This document shows, one piece after another, positions 26,013 through 34,215 of a stretch of 41,488 bases of DNA. Position 1 is the stretch's first letter, and each line of letters begins with the position of its first letter. Under the pieces are notes generated by a model, which worked only from the letters and a program-made list of their open reading frames with translations, was not told the origin of the DNA and searched no databases. Both the position numbers and the translations under genes were made by a program. The DNA lies in the NCBI RefSeq assembly GCF_001678675.1, contig NZ_LZRN01000037.1:1-41488 (forward strand), given 5' to 3'. This stretch comes from Gelidibacter algens. Its GTDB lineage: Bacteria; Bacteroidota; Bacteroidia; Flavobacteriales; Flavobacteriaceae.

Positions 26013-26909
26013 TTAGTTGTTGTCAGTTAATTTGAGGAATTGTTCTTCTAAACTTTCCTTGCGCATTACCAAATGCGACAGCGTAATGCCTTTCTCAAAC
26101 ATCAGTTTATTAAAGGTTGAGGCATCCATAGGTTCGTTTAAAAAGGCGGTGATGAGTTCGCCTTCCTCTTTTACACTTATAAAATCAGGGTTGTTTTGAA
26201 GAAAAGATATTAAAGTCTCATGTTGAACAGATTTAAGCTCAAAAAAACCATGGCTGGAAATCATTTCATCCACACGACCAGAGTATAATTTTTCACCCTT
26301 ACGAAGTACAACAACGTGAGAACAGACTTTTTCAACTTCATCCAAAAGATGCGATGCCAAAAGAATGGTCGTTCCTTCACTCGCAATCTGTTTGATCAGG
26401 GATCTAATTTGATGAATTCCCTGTGGATCCAATCCGTTGGTAGGTTCATCCAAAATCAGTATTTCAGGATCATTCAAAAGGGCAGAGGCAATGGCCAGAC
26501 GTTGTTTCATACCCAAAGAAAAGTTGCTGAACTTACTGTTCTTTCGGTCTAAAAGTCCAACAATCTCTAGCTTCTCATCGATCTTACTATAATCAACACC
26601 TTTAATTCTACAAACCAGTTTTAAATTTTGGTAAGCCGACATGTAAGGATAGAAATTCGGATTTTCTATAATGGCGCCCACCTTTTTCAGCGCGTCATGT
26701 GTTGTGGTTTGGCCTTCAAACCAGCTAAAGTCACCCGAAGTTTTGTTGACCACATTAAGGACGATGCCCAAAGTAGTTGATTTGCCACTTCCGTTTGGGC
26801 CTAAAATGCCGTAAACGTTCCCTTTATTGATAGTGAATGATAAATCTTTGACTGCTGTGAGATACCCAAATTTTTTGGTGAGATTGTTGATGGTAAGAAT
26901 GGTTTCCAA
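26013..26909 (-). CDS. ABC transporter ATP-binding protein (BcrA/DrrA type)
   Basis: This 298-residue cytoplasmic ATPase subunit energises the permease encoded next to it. Walker A is 'GPNGSGKST' (37-45), the signature is 'SLGMKQRLAIA' (from 131), Walker B is 'EILILDEPTNGLDPQG' with Glu155, and the H-loop is His187 in 'LLASHLLDEV'. A C-terminal extension of about 80 residues ending 'ESLEEQFLKLT' is typical of the ABC-2 exporters related to bacitracin and drug resistance. It is not the gliding ATPase GldA as I recall that sequence. No ATG is available in frame, so the start appears to be TTG at 26909. It is transcribed divergently from the gene at 27008. Confidence 0.93.
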   Translation of the reverse strand: METILTINNLTKKFGYLTAVKDLSFTINKGNVYGILGPNGSGKSTTLGIVLNVVNKTSGDFSWFEGQTTTHDALKKVGAIIENPNFYPYMSAYQNLKLVCRIKGVDYSKIDEKLEIVGLLDRKNSKFSNFSLGMKQRLAIASALLNDPEILILDEPTNGLDPQGIHQIRSLIKQIASEGTTILLASHLLDEVEKVCSHVVVLRKGEKLYSGRVDEMISSHGFFELKSVQHETLISFLQNNPDFISVKEEGELITAFLNEPMDASTFNKLMFEKGITLSHLVMRKESLEEQFLKLTDNN

Positions 26910-26952
26910 AATATTTTCTGATTGATTAGTTACACGTATGACGAGTGATGGT

Positions 26953-26991
26953 TAAATTTGTTACATCTGTAAATATAAACACTTACATTTG
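26953..26991 (+). promoter_or_regulatory. Promoter elements upstream of the kinase-like gene
   Basis: TACATTTG at 26984-26991 matches TAnnTTTG exactly and lies 16 bases before the ATG at 27008. A TTTG at 26957-26960, 23 bases upstream, could be the -33 element. The same segment also holds a second TAnnTTTG match (TAAATTTG, 26953-26960), so two start sites are possible. Confidence 0.55.
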
Positions 26992-27007
26992 AGATCACTC
27001 AAAAGCT

Positions 27008-28069
27008 ATGCAAGATCTAAAAATATCCTTACGCAAACCGTCTTATCCCGTAACTGAAAAGTTGCACAAGTATCTCTCTGAATACAACAGAAATATTAGG
27101 CTGCCCATCTTTTATGACGATTTATTACGCTTTCAGGGTGCGGTGGTGTTATATGATAAAGATGATATTGACACGCTTTGGGTGCGGGTTTATTTTAATG
27201 AGTTTGAGCGTCAGGAGATCGATCTAAGCCTGAAAAAGGTTTATACGATATTACATTCTGATGGAAACGAGCGCACCATCCCATTTTTGAATGTGGATGC
27301 TATTGACTATTGCACGTTTGGAAATTCAAAGCCTTTCCGCATCAAAATCAGGAATATCCTGAATGACAATTATACCTATTTTTATATCAAAAAAGCTGAT
27401 GCTTCCCGCATTTATGGACTGGAATTGGAGCATATGCTGTCACCATACAATCTGAATTTTTTAGTGTTTCAGGACACTTTGATTGAAGAGCATATTGCAG
27501 GCGTTCCTGGAGATGAGTTTATTAAGAACATGTTGCCCAAGTGTACGCCTTCTGAAAAATCGCAGATTGCCAAGGAGTTTGTAAAGTTCAATGAGCGTTG
27601 TATGATCAGGCTTTTGGGAGACATGCGTTCTTATAATTACGTGATTGTGCCCACGCATGATTTTGACAATATTGTCTATAAAATTAGGGCGATTGATTTT
27701 GATCAGCAGAGTTATGAAGGCAAATTCAATGTATACCGACCACAATTTTTCAAGGAGAATTTAGCAATGGTAGAATTGGTTCAGGAAAAATTCCAACAGG
27801 AATCCATTGATCAGTATAAGTTGGAAGAACGTTCTATTGTTGCCAAACGATTGATCAGTTATCATGAACGCATTAAGGAACTGTTAGAATGTATGGTGGC
27901 GGATACGCTTTCTACCCCTGAACACATCACACTTTTAAAAATGAAAATTTTTGAATATACCCAGGATTTAAAATTCAAACACAGTAAAAATATGGGCGAA
28001 ATTGTAAAGAATGCCTTAGATTTTGTGCAGCGTAATTATGAGAATGTGAACACCAAGGAATTGAGATGA
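27008..28069 (+). CDS. Unnamed protein with a kinase/phosphotransferase-like active site
   Basis: I do not recognise a named family for this 353-residue cytoplasmic protein, but residues 123-240 follow the order of a protein-kinase or APH-type fold. A strand with Lys128/129 ('YFYIKKAD') comes first, then a helix with Glu139/141 ('GLELEHML'), a hinge-like 'TLIEEHIAGVPGDEF' (158-171), a catalytic-loop-like G-D205-x4-N210 in 'LLGDMRSYNYVIVP', and D230-F-D232 in 'AIDFDQQ'. The Asp-to-Asn spacing of five equals that of kinase catalytic loops. An N-terminal ~115-residue domain and a C-terminal helical tail have no obvious match. It has its own promoter and is convergent with the next gene; the stop lies 23 bases from that gene's stop. 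Confidence 0.8.
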   Translation: MQDLKISLRKPSYPVTEKLHKYLSEYNRNIRLPIFYDDLLRFQGAVVLYDKDDIDTLWVRVYFNEFERQEIDLSLKKVYTILHSDGNERTIPFLNVDAIDYCTFGNSKPFRIKIRNILNDNYTYFYIKKADASRIYGLELEHMLSPYNLNFLVFQDTLIEEHIAGVPGDEFIKNMLPKCTPSEKSQIAKEFVKFNERCMIRLLGDMRSYNYVIVPTHDFDNIVYKIRAIDFDQQSYEGKFNVYRPQFFKENLAMVELVQEKFQQESIDQYKLEERSIVAKRLISYHERIKELLECMVADTLSTPEHITLLKMKIFEYTQDLKFKHSKNMGEIVKNALDFVQRNYENVNTKELR

Positions 28070-28092
28070 ATAACACATTCAGACTAATTTTT

Positions 28093-28611
28093 TTAATTCC
28101 AATTCTCATCAAAGTCCAAACTCTCATAATCGTCGACATCTAAGTCATCATCAAACTCATTGTAATCATCATCATCGTCTTCAGCTTCAAATGATTTTTG
28201 TGGCGCTTCAGTTGGGATTTGACCATGTACAAACATCAAATTTGGATAATCAGTACCTTCAGCTTCTTCAACTATTTCTGCCAATTCCACAAAAAAGGTC
28301 CACATGCTAAAAAAATCATACACATAAATCAATTTGGTTTGCATTTCATACACCACGTCCTTGATAGGTGTTTCAGCCATAAGCCTAACGTCATCATAAC
28401 TTTCACCCGTGTCAAACATAGAGATTTCCTCACCCTGATTCCAGTCGTCATCACTTAAATAAAACGAAGCCATTTCAATACCATCAAACCCAAAAGCTTG
28501 GGTAATGCTGTTGTGCAGGTCTTCAAGCGTATCTGTTTCTCGGATTTCTAAATCTCTAAAAACATCATCTTCGGTGTCATTGTCAAGAATAATTCTGAAT
28601 CTGTAAACCAT
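28093..28611 (-). CDS. pRiA4b ORF-3-like protein with acidic tail
   Basis: This 172-residue cytoplasmic protein starts with 'YRFRIILDNDTEDDVFRDLEIRE', and 'LEDLHNSITQAFGFDGIEMASFYL' follows, the layout of the plasmid pRiA4b ORF-3 / IS1096 passenger (PF07929) family. In this family the domain is followed by a second beta-rich part, seen here as 'LIYVYDFFSMWTFFVELAEIVE'. The last ~35 residues are almost all Asp/Glu, which is unusual in degree. Despite the family name, no insertion element is nearby. The promoter-like TACCTTTG at 28629-28636 lies 17 bases before the ATG. Function unknown. Confidence 0.85.
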   Translation of the reverse strand: MVYRFRIILDNDTEDDVFRDLEIRETDTLEDLHNSITQAFGFDGIEMASFYLSDDDWNQGEEISMFDTGESYDDVRLMAETPIKDVVYEMQTKLIYVYDFFSMWTFFVELAEIVEEAEGTDYPNLMFVHGQIPTEAPQKSFEAEDDDDDYNEFDDDLDVDDYESLDFDENWN

Positions 28612-28628
28612 GTGTAAAATTTAATTTG

Positions 28629-28636
28629 CAAAGGTA
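28629..28636 (-). promoter_or_regulatory. -7 element of the pRiA4b-like gene
   Basis: The minus strand reads TACCTTTG, an exact TAnnTTTG, 17 bases upstream of the ATG at 28611. The predicted leader would be only about ten bases. Confidence 0.5.
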
Positions 28637-28648
28637 ACCCTTTTTCTA

Positions 28649-29668
28649 CTACCTACTAAAGCGATGCAAGGTAAATGTCATTACTGACAAGAGGAAAAAT
28701 GCCCCTATTTGATGGGCGACACCCAACCATAACGGGACGCCGTAAATGATGGTAAGGACGCCCAATAAAAACTGTACACCTACAAGAATCAAGAGGCCAT
28801 TGATCCCGTTTGATTGTAACATTGTCAACTTCATTTGTTTGGCGCGATACCAGATAATACCGATAAAGATAACAACAACATAAGCAAATGTGCGGTGCAC
28901 AAATTGAAGGCCACTTGGGTTTTCAATAAGGTTCAGATAAAACGGTTCCATGGCATAAGCTGATTCATGGATAAATTTCCCTTCATTCATCATAGGCCAA
29001 TGGTTATGCAACAATCCGGCTTTTAATCCGGCTACAAAACCACCGTAAATAATTTGTATAATCAATATCACGTAACCGACACCAATAAGATTTCTGAAGT
29101 TTTTATCGATTGGTTTTCGGTCAGGAAACTTTAAATCTAAGGCTACCCAAAGCGTTGCAGAAAATGTTATAAATGCAGTGGTCAAATGTGCTGCCAATCT
29201 ATAATGGCTCACATCTGGCATATCTACCAAGCCGCTTTTTACCATATACCATCCCAAAAAGCCTTGGAATCCACCAAGAAATAATAATACGAAACACTTC
29301 TTTATGGTTTTTGCGGTCAGTTGTTTAGTGACCAAAAAGTAGATAAACGGAAAGATGAAAACCAAGCCAATCAGACGCCCTATAACACGATGAAACCACT
29401 CCCAAAAGTAAATGCCTTTAAAGTCTGATAGGGTGAAATGCGAATGCAGCTTCTGAAATTCTGGATACTGTTGGTAAAGTGCAAAGGCTTCCTGCCATTC
29501 TGCTTCATTTAACGGCGGAATGGTACCTGTAATTAGTTTATAATCTGACATGGACAGCCCAGAATCTGTTAACCTGGTGATGCCCCCAACCACTACCATG
29601 ATAAAGAGTAGTGTGCAACCTGTAAGAAGCCAATAGATGACTTTCTTGTTATCTTTTTGTTTTGCCAT
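28649..29668 (-). CDS. ctaA: Heme A synthase (COX15/CtaA family)
   Basis: This 339-residue inner-membrane enzyme oxidises the C8 methyl group of heme O to give heme A for aa3-type cytochrome oxidases. About eight membrane segments are visible. The conserved haem-ligand histidines are His93 in 'EWFHRVIGR', His161 in 'YRLAAHLTTAF', His258 in 'QFVHRTFAYV' and His319 in 'GVAHQIGAFFLL'. The starting 'GGITRLTDSGLSM' is the family signature after the first segment. The long loop after the fourth/fifth segment marks the Cox15-like rather than the Bacillus CtaA-like type. The upstream gap is filled by hexamer repeats. No cytochrome oxidase genes are in the window. Confidence 0.95.
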   Translation of the reverse strand: MAKQKDNKKVIYWLLTGCTLLFIMVVVGGITRLTDSGLSMSDYKLITGTIPPLNEAEWQEAFALYQQYPEFQKLHSHFTLSDFKGIYFWEWFHRVIGRLIGLVFIFPFIYFLVTKQLTAKTIKKCFVLLFLGGFQGFLGWYMVKSGLVDMPDVSHYRLAAHLTTAFITFSATLWVALDLKFPDRKPIDKNFRNLIGVGYVILIIQIIYGGFVAGLKAGLLHNHWPMMNEGKFIHESAYAMEPFYLNLIENPSGLQFVHRTFAYVVVIFIGIIWYRAKQMKLTMLQSNGINGLLILVGVQFLLGVLTIIYGVPLWLGVAHQIGAFFLLSVMTFTLHRFSR

Positions 29669-29674
29669 TAAAAC

Positions 29675-29760
29675 TTGAATTTGAATTTGAATTTGAATTT
29701 GAACTTGACTTTAATTTGAACTTGACTTTCATTTTCAACTTCAAGTTCGATTTCAATTTA
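29675..29760. repeat. Hexamer-based low-complexity repeat upstream of ctaA
   Basis: Four perfect copies of ttgaat (29675-29698) pass into degenerate copies (ttgaac, ttgact and relatives) up to the stop codon of the next gene. The whole 93-base gap is made of this material, so no conventional promoter is evident. Confidence 0.8.
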
Positions 29761-29761
29761 A

Positions 29762-31183
29762 TTAATCCTTAATCACTAATACCTCTAATCCTAGACGTTT
29801 CCCTTCTTCCAACATCAACGCATAAGCTGCTTGATGCTCATTTGGAATTTTACCTTCCAGAATAGCTTCTTTTATGGTCTCTTTTATTGTTCCTATCTCT
29901 CGAGAAGGTTTTAACCCAAAGGCTTCCATAATTTCTTCACCAGACACTGGAGGCTGGAAGTTGCGCACGTGATCCCGTTCTTCAACCTCAACAATTTTGT
30001 CTCTGACGAGTTTAAAGTTGTTGTGATATTTTTTAAATTTCTTCGGGTTTTTTGTAGTGATATCTGCCTCACACAGCACCATCAAGTCATCTACAAAATC
30101 ACCAGCATCAAACACCAAACGTCTCACGGCAGAATCTGTAACTTCCTGAGCTAAAACGATAGGTCTAGAACTCATAAAGACCATTTTCTGTACAAACTTC
30201 ATCTTCTCATTCAATGGCATTTTCAACCGTTTAAACAAACGGTAAACCATTTTTGAACCCTCAAATTCATGACCGTGGAAGGTCCAACCTACTTTCTTGC
30301 TAAATTTTTTTGTAGGTGCTTTGCCAATATCATGTAAAAGGGCTGCCCAACGCAACCAAACATCATCTGTGTTTTGGGCAATATTGTCAACCACTTCCAA
30401 GGTGTGGTAAAAATTATCTTTGTGCCGTTGCCCTTCCTTTTCATCAATACCTTTTAGAGCGGTGAGTTCTGGAAGGATATAGTCCAACAGTCCTGTTTTT
30501 TCCAATAATAAAAAGCCGAGGGAAGGGACGTCACTTTCGAGAATTTTATTGAGCTCTACTACGATGCGTTCTTGTGAGATGATTTTTATACGTTCCTTGT
30601 TTTTTGAAATTGCTTCAAGCGATGCATTTTCTATGGTAAAATTGAGTTGGGTGGCAAAACGGATGGCGCGCATCATTCGCAACGGATCATCACTATAAGT
30701 AATATCAGGATCTAACGGGGTTCTGATGATCTTTGATTCCAAATCTTTCAGACCCTCAAAAGGATCAAGTAGGTCTCCAAAATTTGCCGCACTTAAATTT
30801 AAAGCCATCGCATTAATGGTAAAATCACGCCGGTTCTGATCATCTTCCAGGGTGCCGTTTTCCACTACAGGATTTCTACTCTCTTCACTATAAGATTCCT
30901 TCCGTGCGCCAACAAACTCTATTTCAATGTCATCATAACGCAACATGGCGGTGCCGTAGGTTTTGAATACTTGCACTTTGGGATGGTCTGGAATATTTTT
31001 GGAAACTTGTTTTGCCAAGGCAATACCACTGCCAATGGCTACAATGTCAATGTCTTTATGTTGTCCGCGTTCCAAGATATAATCGCGAACAAAACCACCA
31101 ATCACATAGGCGTCTATTCCTAGTTCTTCTGCAGATTGGGAGATGATTTTGAAAATGGGATGGATCAACGCTTGATGTTTCAT
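29762..31183 (-). CDS. CCA tRNA nucleotidyltransferase / poly(A) polymerase family protein with HD domain
   Basis: This 473-residue RNA nucleotidyltransferase is predicted to add or repair the 3' CCA end of tRNA. The pol-beta head has 'GGFVRD' (29-34) and the metal-binding D44-I-D46 ('KDIDIVAIG'), then 'RRDFTINAMAL' and the RNA-binding helix region with 'DPLRMMRAIRFA'. An HD phosphohydrolase domain follows in the C-terminal half ('RWAALLHDIGKAP', 'GHEFEGSKM'). Class II enzymes of this layout can be CCA-adding, A-adding or poly(A) polymerases, and this cannot be decided by eye. The ATG at 31183 is preferred over an upstream TTG at 31192. The gap upstream is repeat-like. Confidence 0.93.
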   Translation of the reverse strand: MKHQALIHPIFKIISQSAEELGIDAYVIGGFVRDYILERGQHKDIDIVAIGSGIALAKQVSKNIPDHPKVQVFKTYGTAMLRYDDIEIEFVGARKESYSEESRNPVVENGTLEDDQNRRDFTINAMALNLSAANFGDLLDPFEGLKDLESKIIRTPLDPDITYSDDPLRMMRAIRFATQLNFTIENASLEAISKNKERIKIISQERIVVELNKILESDVPSLGFLLLEKTGLLDYILPELTALKGIDEKEGQRHKDNFYHTLEVVDNIAQNTDDVWLRWAALLHDIGKAPTKKFSKKVGWTFHGHEFEGSKMVYRLFKRLKMPLNEKMKFVQKMVFMSSRPIVLAQEVTDSAVRRLVFDAGDFVDDLMVLCEADITTKNPKKFKKYHNNFKLVRDKIVEVEERDHVRNFQPPVSGEEIMEAFGLKPSREIGTIKETIKEAILEGKIPNEHQAAYALMLEEGKRLGLEVLVIKD

Positions 31184-31254
31184 AATTTTCAAATTTCAAG
31201 TACCAAAAACCAAATGGATTGTTGGAATTTGGAATTTGAATTTTGGAGTTTCTT

Positions 31255-31812
31255 TTATCGAATAATTCTTACTTTCCCATTCGCGCTCAACTTAATGATT
31301 GACGATGGTTTTGTACAAATTTTTTCACGATGCAAATTTACGACATAGTCCACACCTTTTAAAATAAGAGTGTCTATTTCTTGAAATGTTTTTGGAGTAG
31401 ATTGCCCACTTATATTTGCTGAGGTTGACACGATAGGTTTCCCGAAGCGTCGGAGTAGCTGGAAACAAAAATCGTCGTTGGGTATTCTAATGGCTATGGA
31501 CTTATCTTCAGCAATTAAATTTTCTGCTAAATTTTGTGCATCATCATAAATAATGGTAATTGGATCTTCTGAAACCTCGAAAATATCAAAGGCCACTTTA
31601 GGGATTTCCTTTACATATTTGCCCAACATTCTGTCATCAGCTACCAAACAAATGAGTGCTTTGTTGTCTTCGCGTCCTTTCAATTGGAATATTTTTTTGA
31701 CAGCCTCTGGATTGGTAGCATCGCAGCCTATTCCCCAAACGGTATCGGTTGGGTAGAGTAGTAGTCCGCCTTCTTTTAAAACCTGTAAGGCGTTTGAAAT
31801 TTCTTTTTGCAT
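31255..31812 (-). CDS. L-threonylcarbamoyladenylate synthase (Sua5/YrdC/TsaC family)
   Basis: This 185-residue cytoplasmic enzyme makes threonylcarbamoyl-AMP from threonine, bicarbonate and ATP for the t6A37 modification of tRNA. The start 'LKEGGLLLYPTDTVWGIGCDATN' is the YrdC signature, 'KGREDNKALICLV' contains the K-R-x-x-x-K type substrate site, and 'PIVSTSANISGQSTPKTF' is the conserved C-terminal strand-loop. The length is that of the short TsaC/YciO form without the Sua5 C-terminal domain. It lies upstream of the nucleotidyltransferase gene on the same strand, with a 71-base repeat-like gap, so both could form a tRNA-maturation unit. Confidence 0.93.
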   Translation of the reverse strand: MQKEISNALQVLKEGGLLLYPTDTVWGIGCDATNPEAVKKIFQLKGREDNKALICLVADDRMLGKYVKEIPKVAFDIFEVSEDPITIIYDDAQNLAENLIAEDKSIAIRIPNDDFCFQLLRRFGKPIVSTSANISGQSTPKTFQEIDTLILKGVDYVVNLHREKICTKPSSIIKLSANGKVRIIR

Positions 31813-32297
31813 ATTTTCTAATTCCTAATCTTAATTTCTAAATTTCCCTGTCCTTGTTTTTAGGATGACATTCAATGTCAATATAATTTCTAACTTTGAG
31901 AAGCTTTATTGGTCTCAGATTTAGTTAAAACTATGTACTTTAGTGCATCTCGCTTTAGCTTCTAAAAATTTTGACACGAATTTCACGAATTTTCACGAAT
32001 TCATTGGTTCATTGAAAATACAGTCGTAAATCATTTACTGTAAATTTCACGAATGCAACAGACTTTCAGTCTGTTTTAAAAAATCTATGGCACTTTAGTC
32101 CATAGTGATTTATTTTTTCTTTGCGCAACTTTGCGTCACAACATTGCAAACTCAACAAAACTCCACATTCGAAAGTTTCCCGCAGACCCGCCTGTCGACA
32201 TAAAGGTGACGCAGATTTTCGCAAATTGTTAAGTCTAAATATTTCATAGATCAAGATTTTCAGAGAACCTAATACCTCAAACCTCAAATCTAAATTT
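31813..32297. repeat. 485-base gene-free block of degenerate flavobacterial repeats
   Basis: No credible gene is present. Recognisable pieces are three copies of cacgaatt at 31975-32001, a hairpin aacagact/agtctgtt at 32057-32075, a hairpin ctatgg/ccatag at 32085-32105, and text resembling decayed copies of the intergenic repeats often seen in flavobacteria (around 32110-32230). The minus-strand open frame at 32066-32287 runs through these repeats and is considered spurious. Confidence 0.6.
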
Positions 32298-33054
32298 TTA
32301 GCTTCTATTTTTCCTCAGCAACCACATTTTGACATAGCGCATAAACACAACATACCCTTGTAGATATCCAATTGTTAAGCCTATCACACCATCTCTAAAT
32401 CCGCTTTGAATGATATAATGTTTGAAAAATCCCCAAAATGGCTTTAAAACAAAATGATATGGATTCAATGTTCCCGTTTTTTTATTCATAATCTTTAGCT
32501 TGCCAAGTGGCATACCTGTTCATCTTCTCAATGTAGTTGTCAAGGGTTGTATAACTCTGATGGATCAATTTGTGCTTTAAAGTTCCAAGGTCACCATTAG
32601 CAATAATTTCCGCGTGGACCTGTTTGTCTTCATAGTTGCAAAAATCACGTTTAAAAAGGCGGATCACCTTATCGTTCCGCCAACCACTGTAATTAACCTG
32701 TTCTCCCATGAATATGTTGGTCCTGCCAATCCAATACGCCACAATTTTTGGATCAGGATTTTTAAGAATTTCTAAAATTTCAGATTTTAATTCGGTAGTA
32801 ACGCGTTCATCAGCATCGATCAATAAAATCCATTCGTGTTGTGCTTGAGGAATGGCCCAATTTTTTTGAGATGCGGAGTATTCGTAATCTCTTCTAATGA
32901 CTTTTGTGGCTAATTCCTGTGCTTTTTCAAAAGTGCCATCGGTACTTAAGCTGTCCACTACCAGAGTTTCATCAGCAAAATCAACAGATGCTATAGCTGC
33001 CTCAATATTGTGAATTTCATTACCTGTGGGAATAATGGCAGTCAGTTTTTGCAT
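32298..33054 (-). pseudogene. GT2 family glycosyltransferase (LPS core/WaaE-like), frameshifted
   Basis: This encodes a family 2 glycosyltransferase (about 252 residues when repaired) in two frames. The first part (start ATG 33054) has the GT-A fold start 'LTAIIPTGNEIHNI', the D-S-L-S-T-D-G segment and the metal-binding D80-A-D82 in 'LLIDADERV'. It also has 'FMGEQVNYSGWRNDKVIRLFKR', typical of the WaaE/KdtX group that adds heptose or glucose to LPS core. It stops after 'YATWQAKDYE'. The other frame continues in step with 'KKTGTLNPYHFVLKPFWGFFKHYI' and ends 'WLLRKNRS'. The surplus base lies near 32483-32492: reading D-Y-D-K-K-T-G requires one A less. Total length is 3n+1. It heads a run of GT genes. 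Confidence 0.88.
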
Positions 33055-33091
33055 AGCAAGATTTAGGTTTGATAGATGTGTAGATTAAATG

Positions 33092-33099
33092 CAAAAATA
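33092..33099 (-). promoter_or_regulatory. -7 element of the GT2 gene
   Basis: The minus strand reads TATTTTTG, an exact TAnnTTTG, 38 bases upstream of the ATG at 33054. It would start transcription inside the GT run, separating the GT2 gene from the upstream GT4 gene. Confidence 0.45.
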
Positions 33100-33126
33100 A
33101 GGATTTTGTGATATGCAATCCAACCT

Positions 33127-34215
33127 TTAGGCATCTATTAAGTACTTGGCAATGGCGGTTTGGGTTTTAGTGCTGTCAAAGGTATTGATAGCAAAATTGT
33201 AGCCTTTTAAACCCATCTCTTTTCTAATCTCCGGATTGTTGTAGAGGTATTCAATTTTATCGGCAAATAAATGGACGTCATTGAGTGGTGTTAGAAATCC
33301 TGTTTCATTGTTGATTACCACTTCTGGATTGCTGCTCACGTTAAAAGCAACAATAGGTTTTTTACATAGAGCTGCTTCGGCCAGGACATATCCAAAACCC
33401 TCCCATAAAGAAGAAAGTAAAAAAACATCACCTGAATGCATAATGTCTTTTGGGTTTTTTATAAATCCGGGAAAGAGAATTTCTTCCTTCACATTCAGGG
33501 TTTGTGCCAAGGTTTCCAAATCGTCCTTTAACCTGCCTTCACCTCCAATAATCAGCTTGAAATTAAGGTTTCGGAATTTTAATTCCTGAGCGATGTCAAT
33601 CAGGAACTTTTGATTTTTCTGAAATTCCAAGCGTCCCAAATTGACCAAAACAAATTCGTCCAACTTTTTGTTATAGACGGGTTTGAAATCTCTTTCTAAA
33701 AATGAATCAATAGCAATGCCGTTATAAATGACTTCAATTTTTTCTTCGGGAAATAGATTCGGGTTATTCTCAAGCACTGTTCTTTTTGTGGCAATGGAGT
33801 TTGCCAAAATATCGGTCACTACGGAGCTAAAATAATAGCGATTAATAGCTGAATTTTTTATCGGTATCGCACTCCCACGCCTGTAAATAACACGTTTTAC
33901 GCCAGCCAATTTTGCAGCTATTCCCGCTACTTTCAAATCTCTAGAAAGATTCATGATGATGATATCTATGTGATGCTGTTTAAGAATTTTTTTCACCTTA
34001 ATAAATGAGAAAGGATTTAAAAAGCTAAGATTAGTGATTTTGATGAGTACATATTCTACTGTAGTTTTCTTCAGTCGTTTATGGAGTTCACTGCCTTCAT
34101 TACAAATAAATAGCACCTCATAACCTTGTTGTTGCATGTAAATGCAAGTTTCTAGATGCCATTTCTCTCCACCGCCCCATTGGTCTGTGCTGTTAAAAAA
34201 GCAAATTGTTTTCAT
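33127..34215 (-). CDS. Glycosyltransferase family 4
   Basis: This 362-residue cytoplasmic or membrane-associated GT-B enzyme transfers a sugar from a nucleotide donor to a glycan or lipid acceptor. The N-domain begins 'TICFFNSTDQWGGGEKWHLETCIYM', a typical GT4 start. The C-domain shows 'FVLVNLGRLEFQKNQKFLIDIAQEL', 'KLIIGGEGRLKDDLETLAQTLNVKEEI' and the E-x7-E donor site 'EGFGYVLAEAAL'. The ATG overlaps the stop of the upstream GT4 gene by the ATGA pattern, so the two are coupled. The acceptor is unknown; the context suggests surface glycan synthesis. Confidence 0.93.
   Translation of the reverse strand: MKTICFFNSTDQWGGGEKWHLETCIYMQQQGYEVLFICNEGSELHKRLKKTTVEYVLIKITNLSFLNPFSFIKVKKILKQHHIDIIIMNLSRDLKVAGIAAKLAGVKRVIYRRGSAIPIKNSAINRYYFSSVVTDILANSIATKRTVLENNPNLFPEEKIEVIYNGIAIDSFLERDFKPVYNKKLDEFVLVNLGRLEFQKNQKFLIDIAQELKFRNLNFKLIIGGEGRLKDDLETLAQTLNVKEEILFPGFIKNPKDIMHSGDVFLLSSLWEGFGYVLAEAALCKKPIVAFNVSSNPEVVINNETGFLTPLNDVHLFADKIEYLYNNPEIRKEMGLKGYNFAINTFDSTKTQTAIAKYLIDA

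Noticed and set aside
27008-28069. HipA toxin considered as identity of the kinase-like protein
   Set aside because: No HipB-type partner, no HipA N-terminal subdomain and a different spacing between the catalytic loop and the D-F-D motif.
28093-28611. pRiA4b/IS1096-type name taken as a sign of a mobile element
   Set aside because: No transposase, terminal inverted repeats or target duplication are visible around the gene.
32066-32287. Minus-strand open frame of 73 codons
   Set aside because: It runs through degenerate intergenic repeats and hairpins and shows no domain.
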